From positions 1-48,715 of the IMG/VR virus record IMGVR_UViG_3300032291_001378: 48,715 bases of DNA, one strand, 5' to 3'. The translations under genes were made by a program, and so were the position numbers. The notes below the pieces were generated by a model. That model searched no databases. It was not told the DNA's origin and saw only the letters and a list, made by a program, of their open reading frames with translations. The DNA comes from a virus. This document shows positions 33,921 to 42,899 of this stretch, piece by piece (position 1 is the stretch's first letter; the number at the start of each line of letters is the position of its first letter).

Positions 33921-36803
33921 TTGACTATTATTACCAATAATATTATTTTGACAAATTCAATTCTAATAGAACAAAAAGCTCTTGACATTCTTCATTCATA
34001 TGAAGGTGCTAATAACTACATATTAAAATTAAAATCAATTTTCTTACCAAATAAAAAAGGAATACCAACAAGAAGTCAAAGTGAATACATAATTAACAAT
34101 TACAATACAACACCGAAAGTTGCTAAAAAATGGGTCGAGTTGGATAGTTACTTTTCGGAAAAAATTGCAAATGAAAAATTATACACTGAACCCCCAAAAA
34201 AAGTTTGGGTGGAAAAACTTTTAGTCGAGAAAGATAAAAGTTATCATATATGGGGTAAATTTTTTGAAAGTGAACCTCTTTCCGAATTTTGGTTACCTAA
34301 AGTTGCCGTTATAAAAAACCCTGAACAATATTATAAAGAAATAGATTATTCGAAATATTCGAATCGACCATTATTATCCCACCAAGTAGAAGCCGTTGAA
34401 AAGTTAGTCAGGTCTAAAAGATTTATTTTGGCGGACGATATGGGTTTGGGTAAAGGTCTGCAAAATAATACGTTAATTTATACACCCTCAGGCACCAAAA
34501 AAATAGGTGAAATCGTTGTTGGTGACACTATAATTGGGTCCAATGGAAAACCAACCAAAGTTATTGGTGTTTTTCCCCAAGGAAAAAAAGAAACGTATAA
34601 AGTAACATTTAATGACGGTTTTTATATTATAACAGACGACGTTCATTTATGGTCAGTATCATCACCTAATTATGGTAAAAACAGAAATAATGAAAGACGA
34701 AAAAAATCATTAGTTTTATCAACAAAACAAATGTATGATGGTGGTAAGATAAAAATAAAAGGTACTGAACATAATAAAAATAAAGAATATGATGTTGAAA
34801 CCCATTATAAATCACCAAATGGGAATAATAAATGGCAGATACCAATGGTTGAACCAATACAATTTGAATGCAATAATACATTACCGATTGACCCGTATTT
34901 ATTAGGATTGTCCTTAGGTGATGGACATATTAATAAATATGGGACATGTTTTTTAGTTGTAAGTGAATATGATTATGATGAATTATTTGGTAAGTTTAAT
35001 TTAAGTCCTATAAAATCCGGTAAAGGTTTATTGGGGGGTAAAATTAAACTGAAAAAAGAATTAGATAATCTTAAATTAATAGGTTGTCGTTCCTATAATA
35101 AATTCATACCCAATATATACAAATATACTTCGGTCGAAAATCGACTTGCAATTTTGCAAGGATTAATGGATACTGATGGACATTGTATGATTTCTAAAAA
35201 TGGGAATTTTAATGGTACCGAATTTAGTACAATATCTGAAAAACTTTGTGACGATGTTTGTGAAATTGTTCAAACATTAGGGGGTATTGCACGGAAGAAA
35301 TCAAGACGTAGTTTTTATAAAAAAGATGGTAAAAAAATTGAATGTAACATTTCTTATCGTGTAAACATTAAACTACCATCAGGTATGAACCCTTTTAGGT
35401 TAAAAAGAAAATCTGAAAGATATAATGAACCGAAAAAATACCCAACTGGCCGGTATATTACTAATATTGAAAAATATGGTGAAAATGAATGCACGTGTAT
35501 TTCCGTTGACTCACCAGATAAATTATATGTTGCGGAACACGCAATTGTAACACATAATACAACATCGACTGTTGTTGCATCATTGGAAACTGAAGCGAAA
35601 AAAATCTTAATTATCTGTCCGGCATCCTTAAAGATAAATTGGCAAAGAGAAATTCAAAATTATACTAATAGGTCGACATTTATTTGTGATGGTAAAAAAT
35701 ATGAAGATGCTGATTATGTAATTGTGAATTATGATATCATTAAAAACTTTCATGACCCAAAAGACAGGGAAAATTCACAAATTTTAAAAAGCAATTTTGA
35801 CCTCGTTATTATTGATGAAGCTCATTATATATCCAATAAGTCAGCACAAAGAACTAAATTAATTAATGATTTCGTTAAAGACATTGACAGACTTTGGTTG
35901 CTAACGGGTACACCGATGACATCAAGACCCATCAATTATTATAATCTATTAGATTTAGTTGAATCACCTGTTGCATCAAATTGGATGGCCTATGTTATAA
36001 GGTACTGTGAGGGGTATCAGTTCAAGGTGGGAAATAGAAAAGTTTGGAAAGTGACGGGGGCTTCGAACCTCGAAGAATTAAGAGACCGTACATCAAGACA
36101 GGTATTAAGAAGATTAAAAACGGATGTTTTGGATTTACCTGAAAAAATAATAACACCAGTATACTTACGACTGAAATCGAAAGAATATGAAGAATTAATG
36201 GGTGAGTATTATGATTGGTATGATAAGAACCCCGACGAAAGTTCATCATTAACAGTCCAATTTACAAAATTAACCAAGGTAAGACAGGTTATTGCAAAAG
36301 AAAAAATAAATTCAACAATAGAACTTATTGATAATATTTTAGAGCAAGATAAAAAAGTTATAATTTTTACTAACTTTACTGAATCATTACAAACATTACA
36401 TAACCATTATCCAAAAAACTCTGTTTATTTAGACGGTTCATGTTCACCGAAACAAAGACAAGAATCTGTGGATAGATTTCAGAATGATGATAATGTTAAA
36501 GTGTTTATTGGAAACATGAAAGCCGCGGGTGTGGGGATAACATTGACAGCGGCAGAAGCGGTTATCATTAACGATTTATCATTTGTTCCTGGCGATATGG
36601 CACAGGCGGAAGATAGAGCATATAGATACGGTCAAAAAAATTCAGTATCCGTATATTATCCGATATTTGATAATACAATTGAGGGGGTCATTTATGATAT
36701 TGTTAATATTAAAAAACAAAATATTAGCACTGTTATGGGTGATAATCTTGATAAGGCAGTAATCGTTCAAGAAATTATGGACCAAATCATGTCAAAAAGG
36801 TAA
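33921..36803 (+). CDS. SNF2-family DNA helicase/ATPase with in-frame intein
   Basis: A 960-residue precursor: a 592-residue SNF2-type (superfamily 2) ATPase interrupted by a 368-residue intein (residues 179-546). Motif I is split as LADDMGLGK before and TTSTVV after the intein, so splicing restores GLGKTT. Other motifs are KILIICPASLKINW (Ia), DLVIIDEAHYIS (II, DEAH), WLLTGTPMTSRP (III), KVIIFTNFTESLQTL (IV), and AAGVGITLTAAEAVIINDLS with AEDRAYRYGQ (V-VI). It may remodel forks or recombination intermediates, like T4 UvsW by role, though it belongs to the SMARCAL1/HARP-like branch. The start is TTG at 33921 (a stop lies two codons upstream and no early ATG exists); TTG at 33948 is an alternative. 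Confidence 0.9.
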   Translation: MTIITNNIILTNSILIEQKALDILHSYEGANNYILKLKSIFLPNKKGIPTRSQSEYIINNYNTTPKVAKKWVELDSYFSEKIANEKLYTEPPKKVWVEKLLVEKDKSYHIWGKFFESEPLSEFWLPKVAVIKNPEQYYKEIDYSKYSNRPLLSHQVEAVEKLVRSKRFILADDMGLGKGLQNNTLIYTPSGTKKIGEIVVGDTIIGSNGKPTKVIGVFPQGKKETYKVTFNDGFYIITDDVHLWSVSSPNYGKNRNNERRKKSLVLSTKQMYDGGKIKIKGTEHNKNKEYDVETHYKSPNGNNKWQIPMVEPIQFECNNTLPIDPYLLGLSLGDGHINKYGTCFLVVSEYDYDELFGKFNLSPIKSGKGLLGGKIKLKKELDNLKLIGCRSYNKFIPNIYKYTSVENRLAILQGLMDTDGHCMISKNGNFNGTEFSTISEKLCDDVCEIVQTLGGIARKKSRRSFYKKDGKKIECNISYRVNIKLPSGMNPFRLKRKSERYNEPKKYPTGRYITNIEKYGENECTCISVDSPDKLYVAEHAIVTHNTTSTVVASLETEAKKILIICPASLKINWQREIQNYTNRSTFICDGKKYEDADYVIVNYDIIKNFHDPKDRENSQILKSNFDLVIIDEAHYISNKSAQRTKLINDFVKDIDRLWLLTGTPMTSRPINYYNLLDLVESPVASNWMAYVIRYCEGYQFKVGNRKVWKVTGASNLEELRDRTSRQVLRRLKTDVLDLPEKIITPVYLRLKSKEYEELMGEYYDWYDKNPDESSSLTVQFTKLTKVRQVIAKEKINSTIELIDNILEQDKKVIIFTNFTESLQTLHNHYPKNSVYLDGSCSPKQRQESVDRFQNDDNVKVFIGNMKAAGVGITLTAAEAVIINDLSFVPGDMAQAEDRAYRYGQKNSVSVYYPIFDNTIEGVIYDIVNIKKQNISTVMGDNLDKAVIVQEIMDQIMSKR
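34455..35558 (+). mobile_element. Intein with LAGLIDADG endonuclease in the SNF2 helicase (class 3 type, Gly1)
   Basis: Residues 179-546 of the precursor. It starts GLQNNTLIYTPSG, which aligns gap-free with the other intein's [13 protein letters not shown], so position 1 is glycine rather than Cys or Ser. Block B has DDVHLW (H242, W244); endonuclease motifs are LLGLSLGDG and [10 protein letters not shown]; block F/G is TCISVDSPDKLYV...IVTHN followed by Thr. W244, C526 and T544 form the Trp-Cys-Thr set of class 3 inteins, which explains splicing without a residue-1 nucleophile. Similarity to the helicase intein at 5467-6528 points to common origin. Confidence 0.9.
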
Positions 36804-36821
36804 GTTTTATTCGTGAAAATC

Positions 36822-36828
36822 TATTTAT
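36822..36828 (+). promoter_or_regulatory. Candidate late promoter motif TATTTAT before the SOD-fusion gene
   Basis: ATCTATTTATAGAT on the plus strand, a perfect inverted repeat enclosing the motif, 22 bases before the ATG at 36851 and just after the helicase stop. Confidence 0.42.
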
Positions 36829-36850
36829 AGATAAATCACTAAAACAAAAT

Positions 36851-38413
36851 ATGAAGTTAAGTAAATTAAAATCTGAAATAGGTGAACTTGAAGATAAAAT
36901 AAATGGTTCAGAGTCCATACAAGAAAATATACAATCGGAACAAATTGAAATCTTAAACGAAATGGAAAAAATAGGGATAGATAAACTACCCTATTCATAC
37001 TCATCACTTCAAAGGTTTATTGACCCGAAAACAATGAATATTCATTACAACAAACACTATAAAGGTTATGTTGAAAAATTAAATAATGCTATTGAAAATA
37101 TTAAAGGGTCGGATTTAGACCTTGAAGATATCGTTAAAGGAATTTCTAAATTTAATAAAACTGTTAGGAATAATGCTGGTGGTGCATTTAATCATGCATT
37201 ATTTTGGAAAATGTTATCCCCCAAAAAACAAAATATTAATGGTCCCATTAAAGAAAAAATAATAAAAGATTTTGGTTCATATGAAGACTTTAAAAAAGAA
37301 TTTATCGATAAATCAAAATCGAATTTTGGGTCAGGATGGTGTTGGTTGGTCTTGAATAAAAATGAAAAATTAAAGATAGTTATAACACCAAACCAAGATA
37401 ACCCATTAATGAATGTCGTTAAAGACGGTGGATACCCATTATTAGGTCTTGATTTGTGGGAACATGCTTATTATTTAAAATATCAAAACAAACGAGATGA
37501 ATATGTTGATAATTTTTTTTCAGTCGTAAATTGGGAATTTGTTAACAAATTATATAAATCAAAAATAATAAAAAAAGTGAACGAATCTAAAAAAATATAT
37601 GAGTTGTTAACAGAACAAAAAAGTAGTTCAGGTTGCAACTCAACACAAGTAAAACAATTCAATCGACTGTTTTCGATAAATCCACAAGTAAAATATAGAT
37701 TTATGAACAACATAAATCAAATCATGAAGGAAGTTTTGAGTGATTATTGGAAAGAAAAGAATGAATATGAACCAGGTTCCATGTCAGGTGTTTACGATTT
37801 TGGAACACCGGGACGGTCAGTTTTAAATAAGATGAACACTAATTACAGCGCGTTTTGTATATTGATAAATGATTTGAATGTCTTCTTAAGAACTAAGAAT
37901 ATTCAACCAATTTCATTTTCACATGACAATAAAAAGCAACAAATTGAAGAAGTGGATAGATTTAATGGTTATCTATATACATTAAAAGACCGAATTTTTA
38001 ACCTTGAAACATCAAAAACATTTCAAGAAATTTATAAAAAATTAGGTGAAAGTGATAAACTCGGTGAAAAAAGAGAAGAACGTACAATTGAAGATTTGAA
38101 AAAAATATTCAATACGGACAATGTTTTTAAAATTGGTGGTTTAGGCAGTGAAGAAGATATGATATCCGGTGTTGATGCTATTGTTGAAATTAATGGTAAG
38201 AGATTGACGGTTCAAATTAAACCATTTTCAAACATTGTTGATTTCTCACCAACTGAGGTTATGGTGTACGGTGCAAGTGCTCCGAAAAAATATAAAACAG
38301 ATTTTTTAGCATTTAATAATAAAACAAGCACAACCGTATTTAATAATGATAACACAAAAATCATTGGTGGAAATTACGTCTTTTCTAAAGATAGCGAATT
38401 TAAAGGTTATTGA
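36851..38413 (+). CDS. Superoxide dismutase (Mn/Fe type) fused to a PD-(D/E)XK-like C-terminal domain
   Basis: A 520-residue protein. Residues 1-44 are a charged helix. Residues 45-240 are a whole Mn/Fe superoxide dismutase, which converts superoxide to oxygen and hydrogen peroxide. All four metal ligands are present: H65 (NIHYNKHY), H115 (GGAFNHALFW), D201 and H205 (LGLDLWEHAYYLKYQNKR). GSGWCWLV and NQDNPLM (Q182) are of the Mn-type pattern. Residues 240-395 are not recognised. Residues 405-490 look like a restriction-type nuclease fold: EKREERTIEDLKKIF, then GVDAIVEINGKRLTVQIKP (D442, Q455, K457). It lies between the SNF2 helicase and a neck-like gene and has the late-type motif, so it may be a virion protein. 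The fusion is unusual. Confidence 0.85.
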   Translation: MKLSKLKSEIGELEDKINGSESIQENIQSEQIEILNEMEKIGIDKLPYSYSSLQRFIDPKTMNIHYNKHYKGYVEKLNNAIENIKGSDLDLEDIVKGISKFNKTVRNNAGGAFNHALFWKMLSPKKQNINGPIKEKIIKDFGSYEDFKKEFIDKSKSNFGSGWCWLVLNKNEKLKIVITPNQDNPLMNVVKDGGYPLLGLDLWEHAYYLKYQNKRDEYVDNFFSVVNWEFVNKLYKSKIIKKVNESKKIYELLTEQKSSSGCNSTQVKQFNRLFSINPQVKYRFMNNINQIMKEVLSDYWKEKNEYEPGSMSGVYDFGTPGRSVLNKMNTNYSAFCILINDLNVFLRTKNIQPISFSHDNKKQQIEEVDRFNGYLYTLKDRIFNLETSKTFQEIYKKLGESDKLGEKREERTIEDLKKIFNTDNVFKIGGLGSEEDMISGVDAIVEINGKRLTVQIKPFSNIVDFSPTEVMVYGASAPKKYKTDFLAFNNKTSTTVFNNDNTKIIGGNYVFSKDSEFKGY

Positions 38414-38420
38414 TATTTAT
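38414..38420 (+). promoter_or_regulatory. Candidate late promoter motif TATTTAT before neck-like gene
   Basis: GATATTTATAGTTA directly before ATG 38426 on the plus strand; 5-base spacing as for gp25, gp14 and the fibre gene. Confidence 0.42.
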
Positions 38421-38425
38421 AGTTA

Positions 38426-39544
38426 ATGGCTATAATTCAAGAACCCGAAAGAAGTAAACTTTATCGAAGAATACGAAATCTTCTAGGAGCACCTGTTAGA
38501 AGTGTTGAATTAGAAGATGAACAAATGGACTCACTTATGGAACTCGCCATTGGTGATTATACACAATATGTATTAGATTGGCTGATAGAATCACAATGGA
38601 CATCATTATATGGTTTGAATATTGATGAACGGTCAGTTGCAAATGCTTTAATAACAAGAAGTTTAGATTGGGAAACACAATATACCTATGCATATTCTAA
38701 AATTGTTGGATTGCAGGCGGGGGGTCCTTATGTATTGAAGAAGGATTATTTTGAATTAAAACCACGTCAACAAATGTATGAAATACCTGCAGGTCGAGAA
38801 ATAAATGAATTAATGTGGTTCACAAGGGCCGAACTTAATGATACGTTTTTTGACCCATTTATGGGTGGTGCATATGGTTTTGGTGGTACTGGTTTGGGAG
38901 GACCTGCAGGTTATTCACAATTCGGTGTTGGTGGTAGTTATTTCATGATGCCAGCATTTGATGTTCTTTTAAGAATGGCTGACAGAAATTTAAAACAACG
39001 AATGATTATTGGTGATGTTACATATAGAATTACGGCAGCACCTGACGGAAAAAAAATCGTTCATTTATATAATGTTCCCGGTGGTAGATTCGACTTTTCA
39101 AATATCACTTTTAATCAATATAAATGTTGGTATTGGTATTATGACACAATTGACGGTGACAGAAATGATTGTTTAGCTAACAATCCTGATATCGTTAAAT
39201 TACCTTCTGATATTCCTTTGGAAAATTTATCGTGGCAAGAATTAAATGTTCCTGCACAACAATGGGTAAGAAGATGGTTTACAGCATATTGTAAAGAGAC
39301 ATTAAGTAGAATTTGGGGTAAATTTAGTGGTAATATAAAAACACCTGATACTGAATTAACGTTAGATTATTCGTCATTAGCAACTGAGGCTAAAGATGAA
39401 AGAGCAAAACTTGAAGAAGAATTAAAAACTAGATTGGAACGATTACGACCTGAAAAACAAATGGAAAAAGAAGCTTTAATTGCTGAAAATCTTAACAAAC
39501 AACTTAAGTTTAGGGCGTTTCCTGGCAATTTATATGTTATATAA
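38426..39544 (+). CDS. Neck protein, T4 gp13-like (probable)
   Basis: A 372-residue protein. The opening KLYRRIRNLLGAPVRSVELE then MELAIGDYTQYVLDWLIESQ has the helical adaptor-type start seen in head-completion proteins. The middle holds a Gly-rich stretch (GGAYGFGGTGLGGPAGYSQF) and the C-terminal helical portion (WVRRWFTAYCKETLSRIWGK then FSG) resembles the closing part of T4-type gp13. T4 gp13 has 309 residues. The protein would help close the filled head and join it to the tail. It lies near the gp14-like and gp15-like genes but on the opposite strand. Similarity is by pattern only. Confidence 0.55.
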   Translation: MAIIQEPERSKLYRRIRNLLGAPVRSVELEDEQMDSLMELAIGDYTQYVLDWLIESQWTSLYGLNIDERSVANALITRSLDWETQYTYAYSKIVGLQAGGPYVLKKDYFELKPRQQMYEIPAGREINELMWFTRAELNDTFFDPFMGGAYGFGGTGLGGPAGYSQFGVGGSYFMMPAFDVLLRMADRNLKQRMIIGDVTYRITAAPDGKKIVHLYNVPGGRFDFSNITFNQYKCWYWYYDTIDGDRNDCLANNPDIVKLPSDIPLENLSWQELNVPAQQWVRRWFTAYCKETLSRIWGKFSGNIKTPDTELTLDYSSLATEAKDERAKLEEELKTRLERLRPEKQMEKEALIAENLNKQLKFRAFPGNLYVI

Positions 39545-39545
39545 T

Positions 39546-39872
39546 ATGATTGATAAAGTTTCAACAAAAATAGTCGGTCAAACAAATATTGAAGAAGTTA
39601 AAGGTTATATCATTTCTGATGAAACCTATCATACTTGTGATAATAACATTTTTATAATTAAAAATGTTCCAAACTGTAATTTTTATTTAAATTCTGAAAA
39701 ATCAAAACACGTAATCGTTAAAAGTTTAACAAAATCAATCATCATACCTGACATTAATAAAATCGATGAAAGGTATGATGATGTTGAGTTAAATGTTGGT
39801 GCTTGTATTGAATTATTCTTCACAAACGGTTGTTGGTATATTTTAAGTAGTGATGGAATGAAGACTATTTAA
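39546..39872 (+). CDS. Small probable virion protein (108 residues), unknown
   Basis: Start chosen at ATG 39546, 1 base after the preceding stop; an earlier in-frame start would overlap the neck-like gene by 65 bases. The sequence opens MIDKVSTKIVGQTNIEEVKG and ends IELFFTNGCWYILSSDGMKT. The beta-rich pattern with a terminal N-G-C-W-Y-I-L-S-S-D-G stretch resembles small capsid or fibre decoration modules of phages. Its stop shares bases with the convergent DNA polymerase stop (TTAA). Function is unknown. Confidence 0.65.
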   Translation: MIDKVSTKIVGQTNIEEVKGYIISDETYHTCDNNIFIIKNVPNCNFYLNSEKSKHVIVKSLTKSIIIPDINKIDERYDDVELNVGACIELFFTNGCWYILSSDGMKTI

Positions 39873-42820
39873 ATTTTTTCCATCCAATCTTCTTCGGCTA
39901 ATTCATAAATATAGTCAGGACTAATATTAACTTTTTCCCAGAATTTAAGTTCAGCGTCACTAATCGTTAATAAATCTTCAACGCTGTCTTGGTCTTCAGG
40001 CTCAAATGGTTGACCACTTATTAATTCGCATTGTGTTTTAGTGTAAAACTCGCGGTTTTCAGGGTTTTCAATAATTAACGTACTTCTAACTTCTTCACCA
40101 AAAACAATCAAAAGAGGTTCAATTCTTTTGTTGAACGTTGAAATTGCTCTTGGAACATTATAATCACCTAACATTTCAGGGTTTTTTTCAAGTTCCGAAG
40201 GGTCTAACATGTAACAATTAATTTGAATAAAAGATTCTGATTTATCCGCAATAGCCCTTTGATATGCAACATCAGTCGGTACACCTGTATTCGCCTCTCT
40301 GTTAATTGCGTCATTACGAATCCAGTTATCTTCCGACCAAGATTTACTCCAACCATTTTTAAGTAGGAATTTTTCTTTTTCTTTATAATCCGCATTACTT
40401 GAAAAGTTTGTTTGTATTTGTTCATCATTCCAACCTTTTTTTGGTTTATTAACTTTCTGAACGTCACCGTGCGATGCTTTGGTCCCATTATTAACATACA
40501 TAATAATATCACCCAAATTAACATGTAAATTATTCCGAATCGCAAGTTCCATGTGGGCTTGTCGAGACATTAATGCACCTGACTTAGTCTTTTGTGTACA
40601 TCTGACTTTATAATCGTCAATTGAAACTTTAACTTTTGCTCTCGATGCGATTTGTTGTAACGGAATTTGTTTATTGTATATTTTTTCTATGTATTCATAA
40701 TACCATTCGACAAACTCGTGTCCATTACCTTCTAATAACATTTTAATACCCTTATCAAGAAAAACTTCAATGTATTGTGGAAGTTTTTTCGATTTAATAG
40801 TATTACCAGTTAATTTAATTTTACCTTTATGTTCTAAGGTTGCATAATTTTTTCTTGACAAATTTATACAAGATGCCCAAGTACCATCACAATCAAGACC
40901 CATCGCGCCTTTCATAAAAATATCATTGTATTCTGCAACGTCGGCATCATATCCTGTATACTCTTTTCCCTTTTCAACCAGCCAATTATTACCTTTACCA
41001 ATATATTTCCTATTATCAACACCATCAGGTGGTAAACTAAAATTCATGCCGTCTGTGTCGCAAACCAAAGGTGTGTAACCTCTGTTTTGGAAAAACTTCA
41101 ACATCTGTCTTAAATACTGTCTTCCGGTACAAGTAATTCTTTCACCTTGATTCATATCACCCCAATGAAAAACTTGAGGTGCGGACAACGCTCCGAATAA
41201 TGAGTTAATGAAAATTTTAATTGGTAATTGTAAACGGTCGTAATTTGCCGCAAGTGCAGGGTCTTTCTTTTTATATTCCGATGCTAAATTCTTATATTTA
41301 ATACGAGTATTTCTAAAATAATTCAACATACCTTCCATGGCACCTGTAATATCACAATCAGGAAATACATCGTGTACTAATTGAATTGATGGGTAAAGTG
41401 AACTGAAGTCTAATTTTAAAACGTCTGTTGAATATCCAACTTTTAATAACCTAGAAAGCCCACCGACAAAATCAGTCTTTTCAGATTTAGCGGGAATTGC
41501 CAAACCATACTTATAAGACCACGCCCTCATCTGTATCTCCCATAACGTGGCAGTTCCCATGGTTGCAATTCTTTGATATGTGGTAGGTACCAATGATGAT
41601 AACAAAAACGAACCCTGATTAAATTCAGAATCGACTTTTAGTGTTTCTTCCAAGTCATCATCAAGATATCTTTCAACCAAATTATCACCAGTTGTTTTAA
41701 TGTATATATCTGTCCTTCGACCACAAACTTCATCGGATTTTGGGTCCAATCCTACCTTTTTATATTTTCCATTTATAATATTTAACCAATATTCTTCCTT
41801 TTTCTTATACATCGACCCAATATCTTCGTGTCCAATATAAACACGGTCTTTGTCTTCAATTTCCAAATACTTCACAATATATTTCAAACCTGCAGATTTA
41901 ATGTTTGAATTAATTGCCTGAGCACGTCTTACTGAATGCAAAGCATCAATAACATTATAACCCCAAATTGAAGTTTGAGTATAATCTTCAACCTCGTTGG
42001 CCAATTTTAAAATACCTTTGGTTTGTTTAATACTATGTTCTGGATTTAAAGAACGACATATTTTTTTAATGTCTAATCCCAAGGCCTTAGCTCTTTCGAA
42101 AATCCAAAACCAGTCAAACGCAAATCCGTTATATGAAACAATAATTGAAGGTTTGATTTCGTTAATGTATCTGAAAAAATCAATAATACCTTGTTTTTCT
42201 TCTTCATCAGTTGAACATTCAATAACTTTGTGAAACCCTTTATTCGTTTTTAATCCGAACATGAATATTCGACCGTCTTTTGGTTCTAATGATGTTGTCT
42301 CTAAGTCAAATACAAATCTTGTTACATCATTGTATGACTCAAAACCTTTAAATAATCTTTTTTCTTTTTGAATTAAATACTGTTCGATTGGGGGTAGTAA
42401 TAGTATTTTTTCTTTTGCCTTTTCACCCCAAGGGTCAATACCACCATCACGGAAAAACTGAATCAGGGTCCGATACCCTTTTAAGGATTTAACCATAAAG
42501 TTTAATCCTTTTTCTAGCCTTTCGTGACCATCAGTTCTTAATTTTTCGATAACAATCCCATATTTGGACATTGCTTCTTTTTGTAATGCTTTGGATTTTT
42601 GGTAGAAATTTAAATCTTTTAGGTCACCTACCCATGCGAATGGTATAAAAGAATCCCTTTTAACCATTTTACCCTTTTCGGGGTCTTCAATAATTTTAAA
42701 AATGTAATCTGATTGATAATCAAATTCGACACTTACAATGTACTTCTCAGGGTCCGAGCCCTTTAAGAATTCTTCAATTTGTTCTGAATTAATCATAATA
42801 ATATTTTTTGTTTGACACAT
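39869..42820 (-). CDS. DNA polymerase, family B (T4 gp43-like)
   Basis: A 983-residue replicative polymerase with proofreading. Exonuclease motifs: FVFDLETTSLEPKDGRIFMF (Exo I) and SYNGFAFDWFWIF (Exo II). Polymerase motifs: LKLDFSSLYPSIQLVHDVFP (A), KIFINSLFGALSAPQVFHWG (B, KxxxNSxxG) and TPLVCDTDGMNF (C, DTD). T4 gp43 has 898 residues. Start codon: ATG 42820 is chosen; GTG 42838 would lie within the leader hairpin and ATG 42796 gives a shorter protein. It replicates the phage genome with the helicase and gp32. It converges with the rightward block, sharing bases of the two stop codons. A TATTTAT motif and a hairpin precede it, hinting at regulation. Confidence 0.95.
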   Translation of the reverse strand: MCQTKNIIMINSEQIEEFLKGSDPEKYIVSVEFDYQSDYIFKIIEDPEKGKMVKRDSFIPFAWVGDLKDLNFYQKSKALQKEAMSKYGIVIEKLRTDGHERLEKGLNFMVKSLKGYRTLIQFFRDGGIDPWGEKAKEKILLLPPIEQYLIQKEKRLFKGFESYNDVTRFVFDLETTSLEPKDGRIFMFGLKTNKGFHKVIECSTDEEEKQGIIDFFRYINEIKPSIIVSYNGFAFDWFWIFERAKALGLDIKKICRSLNPEHSIKQTKGILKLANEVEDYTQTSIWGYNVIDALHSVRRAQAINSNIKSAGLKYIVKYLEIEDKDRVYIGHEDIGSMYKKKEEYWLNIINGKYKKVGLDPKSDEVCGRRTDIYIKTTGDNLVERYLDDDLEETLKVDSEFNQGSFLLSSLVPTTYQRIATMGTATLWEIQMRAWSYKYGLAIPAKSEKTDFVGGLSRLLKVGYSTDVLKLDFSSLYPSIQLVHDVFPDCDITGAMEGMLNYFRNTRIKYKNLASEYKKKDPALAANYDRLQLPIKIFINSLFGALSAPQVFHWGDMNQGERITCTGRQYLRQMLKFFQNRGYTPLVCDTDGMNFSLPPDGVDNRKYIGKGNNWLVEKGKEYTGYDADVAEYNDIFMKGAMGLDCDGTWASCINLSRKNYATLEHKGKIKLTGNTIKSKKLPQYIEVFLDKGIKMLLEGNGHEFVEWYYEYIEKIYNKQIPLQQIASRAKVKVSIDDYKVRCTQKTKSGALMSRQAHMELAIRNNLHVNLGDIIMYVNNGTKASHGDVQKVNKPKKGWNDEQIQTNFSSNADYKEKEKFLLKNGWSKSWSEDNWIRNDAINREANTGVPTDVAYQRAIADKSESFIQINCYMLDPSELEKNPEMLGDYNVPRAISTFNKRIEPLLIVFGEEVRSTLIIENPENREFYTKTQCELISGQPFEPEDQDSVEDLLTISDAELKFWEKVNISPDYIYELAEEDWMEKI

Positions 42821-42824
42821 TATC

Positions 42825-42842
42825 TGTCGTACCAACACGACA
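42825..42842 (-). promoter_or_regulatory. Hairpin in the DNA polymerase leader, next to the start codon
   Basis: Minus strand TGTCGTGTTGGTACGACA: a perfect 6-bp stem (TGTCGT / ACGACA) with a 6-base loop, ending 4 bases before ATG 42820. T4 gene 43 is repressed by its own product binding a leader hairpin, so this is a candidate equivalent. A seven-codon frame (MSCWYDR) spans it, with its TAA overlapping the polymerase ATG (TAATG). Confidence 0.5.
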
Positions 42843-42856
42843 TTAGCCTTCTTACA

Positions 42857-42863
42857 ATAAATA
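42857..42863 (-). promoter_or_regulatory. Candidate promoter motif TATTTAT before DNA polymerase
   Basis: TTAATATTTATTGTAAG on the coding strand, 36 bases before ATG 42820 and upstream of the leader hairpin, so a transcript from it would contain the hairpin. Confidence 0.38.
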
Positions 42864-42899
42864 TTAAAAATAATTAACTATATGTCAATTTTTGAATGA

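Noticed and set aside
38426-39544. Calling the neck-like gene a portal protein
   Set aside because: At 372 residues it is too short for a T4-type portal and lacks recognisable portal motifs; gp13-like fits better.
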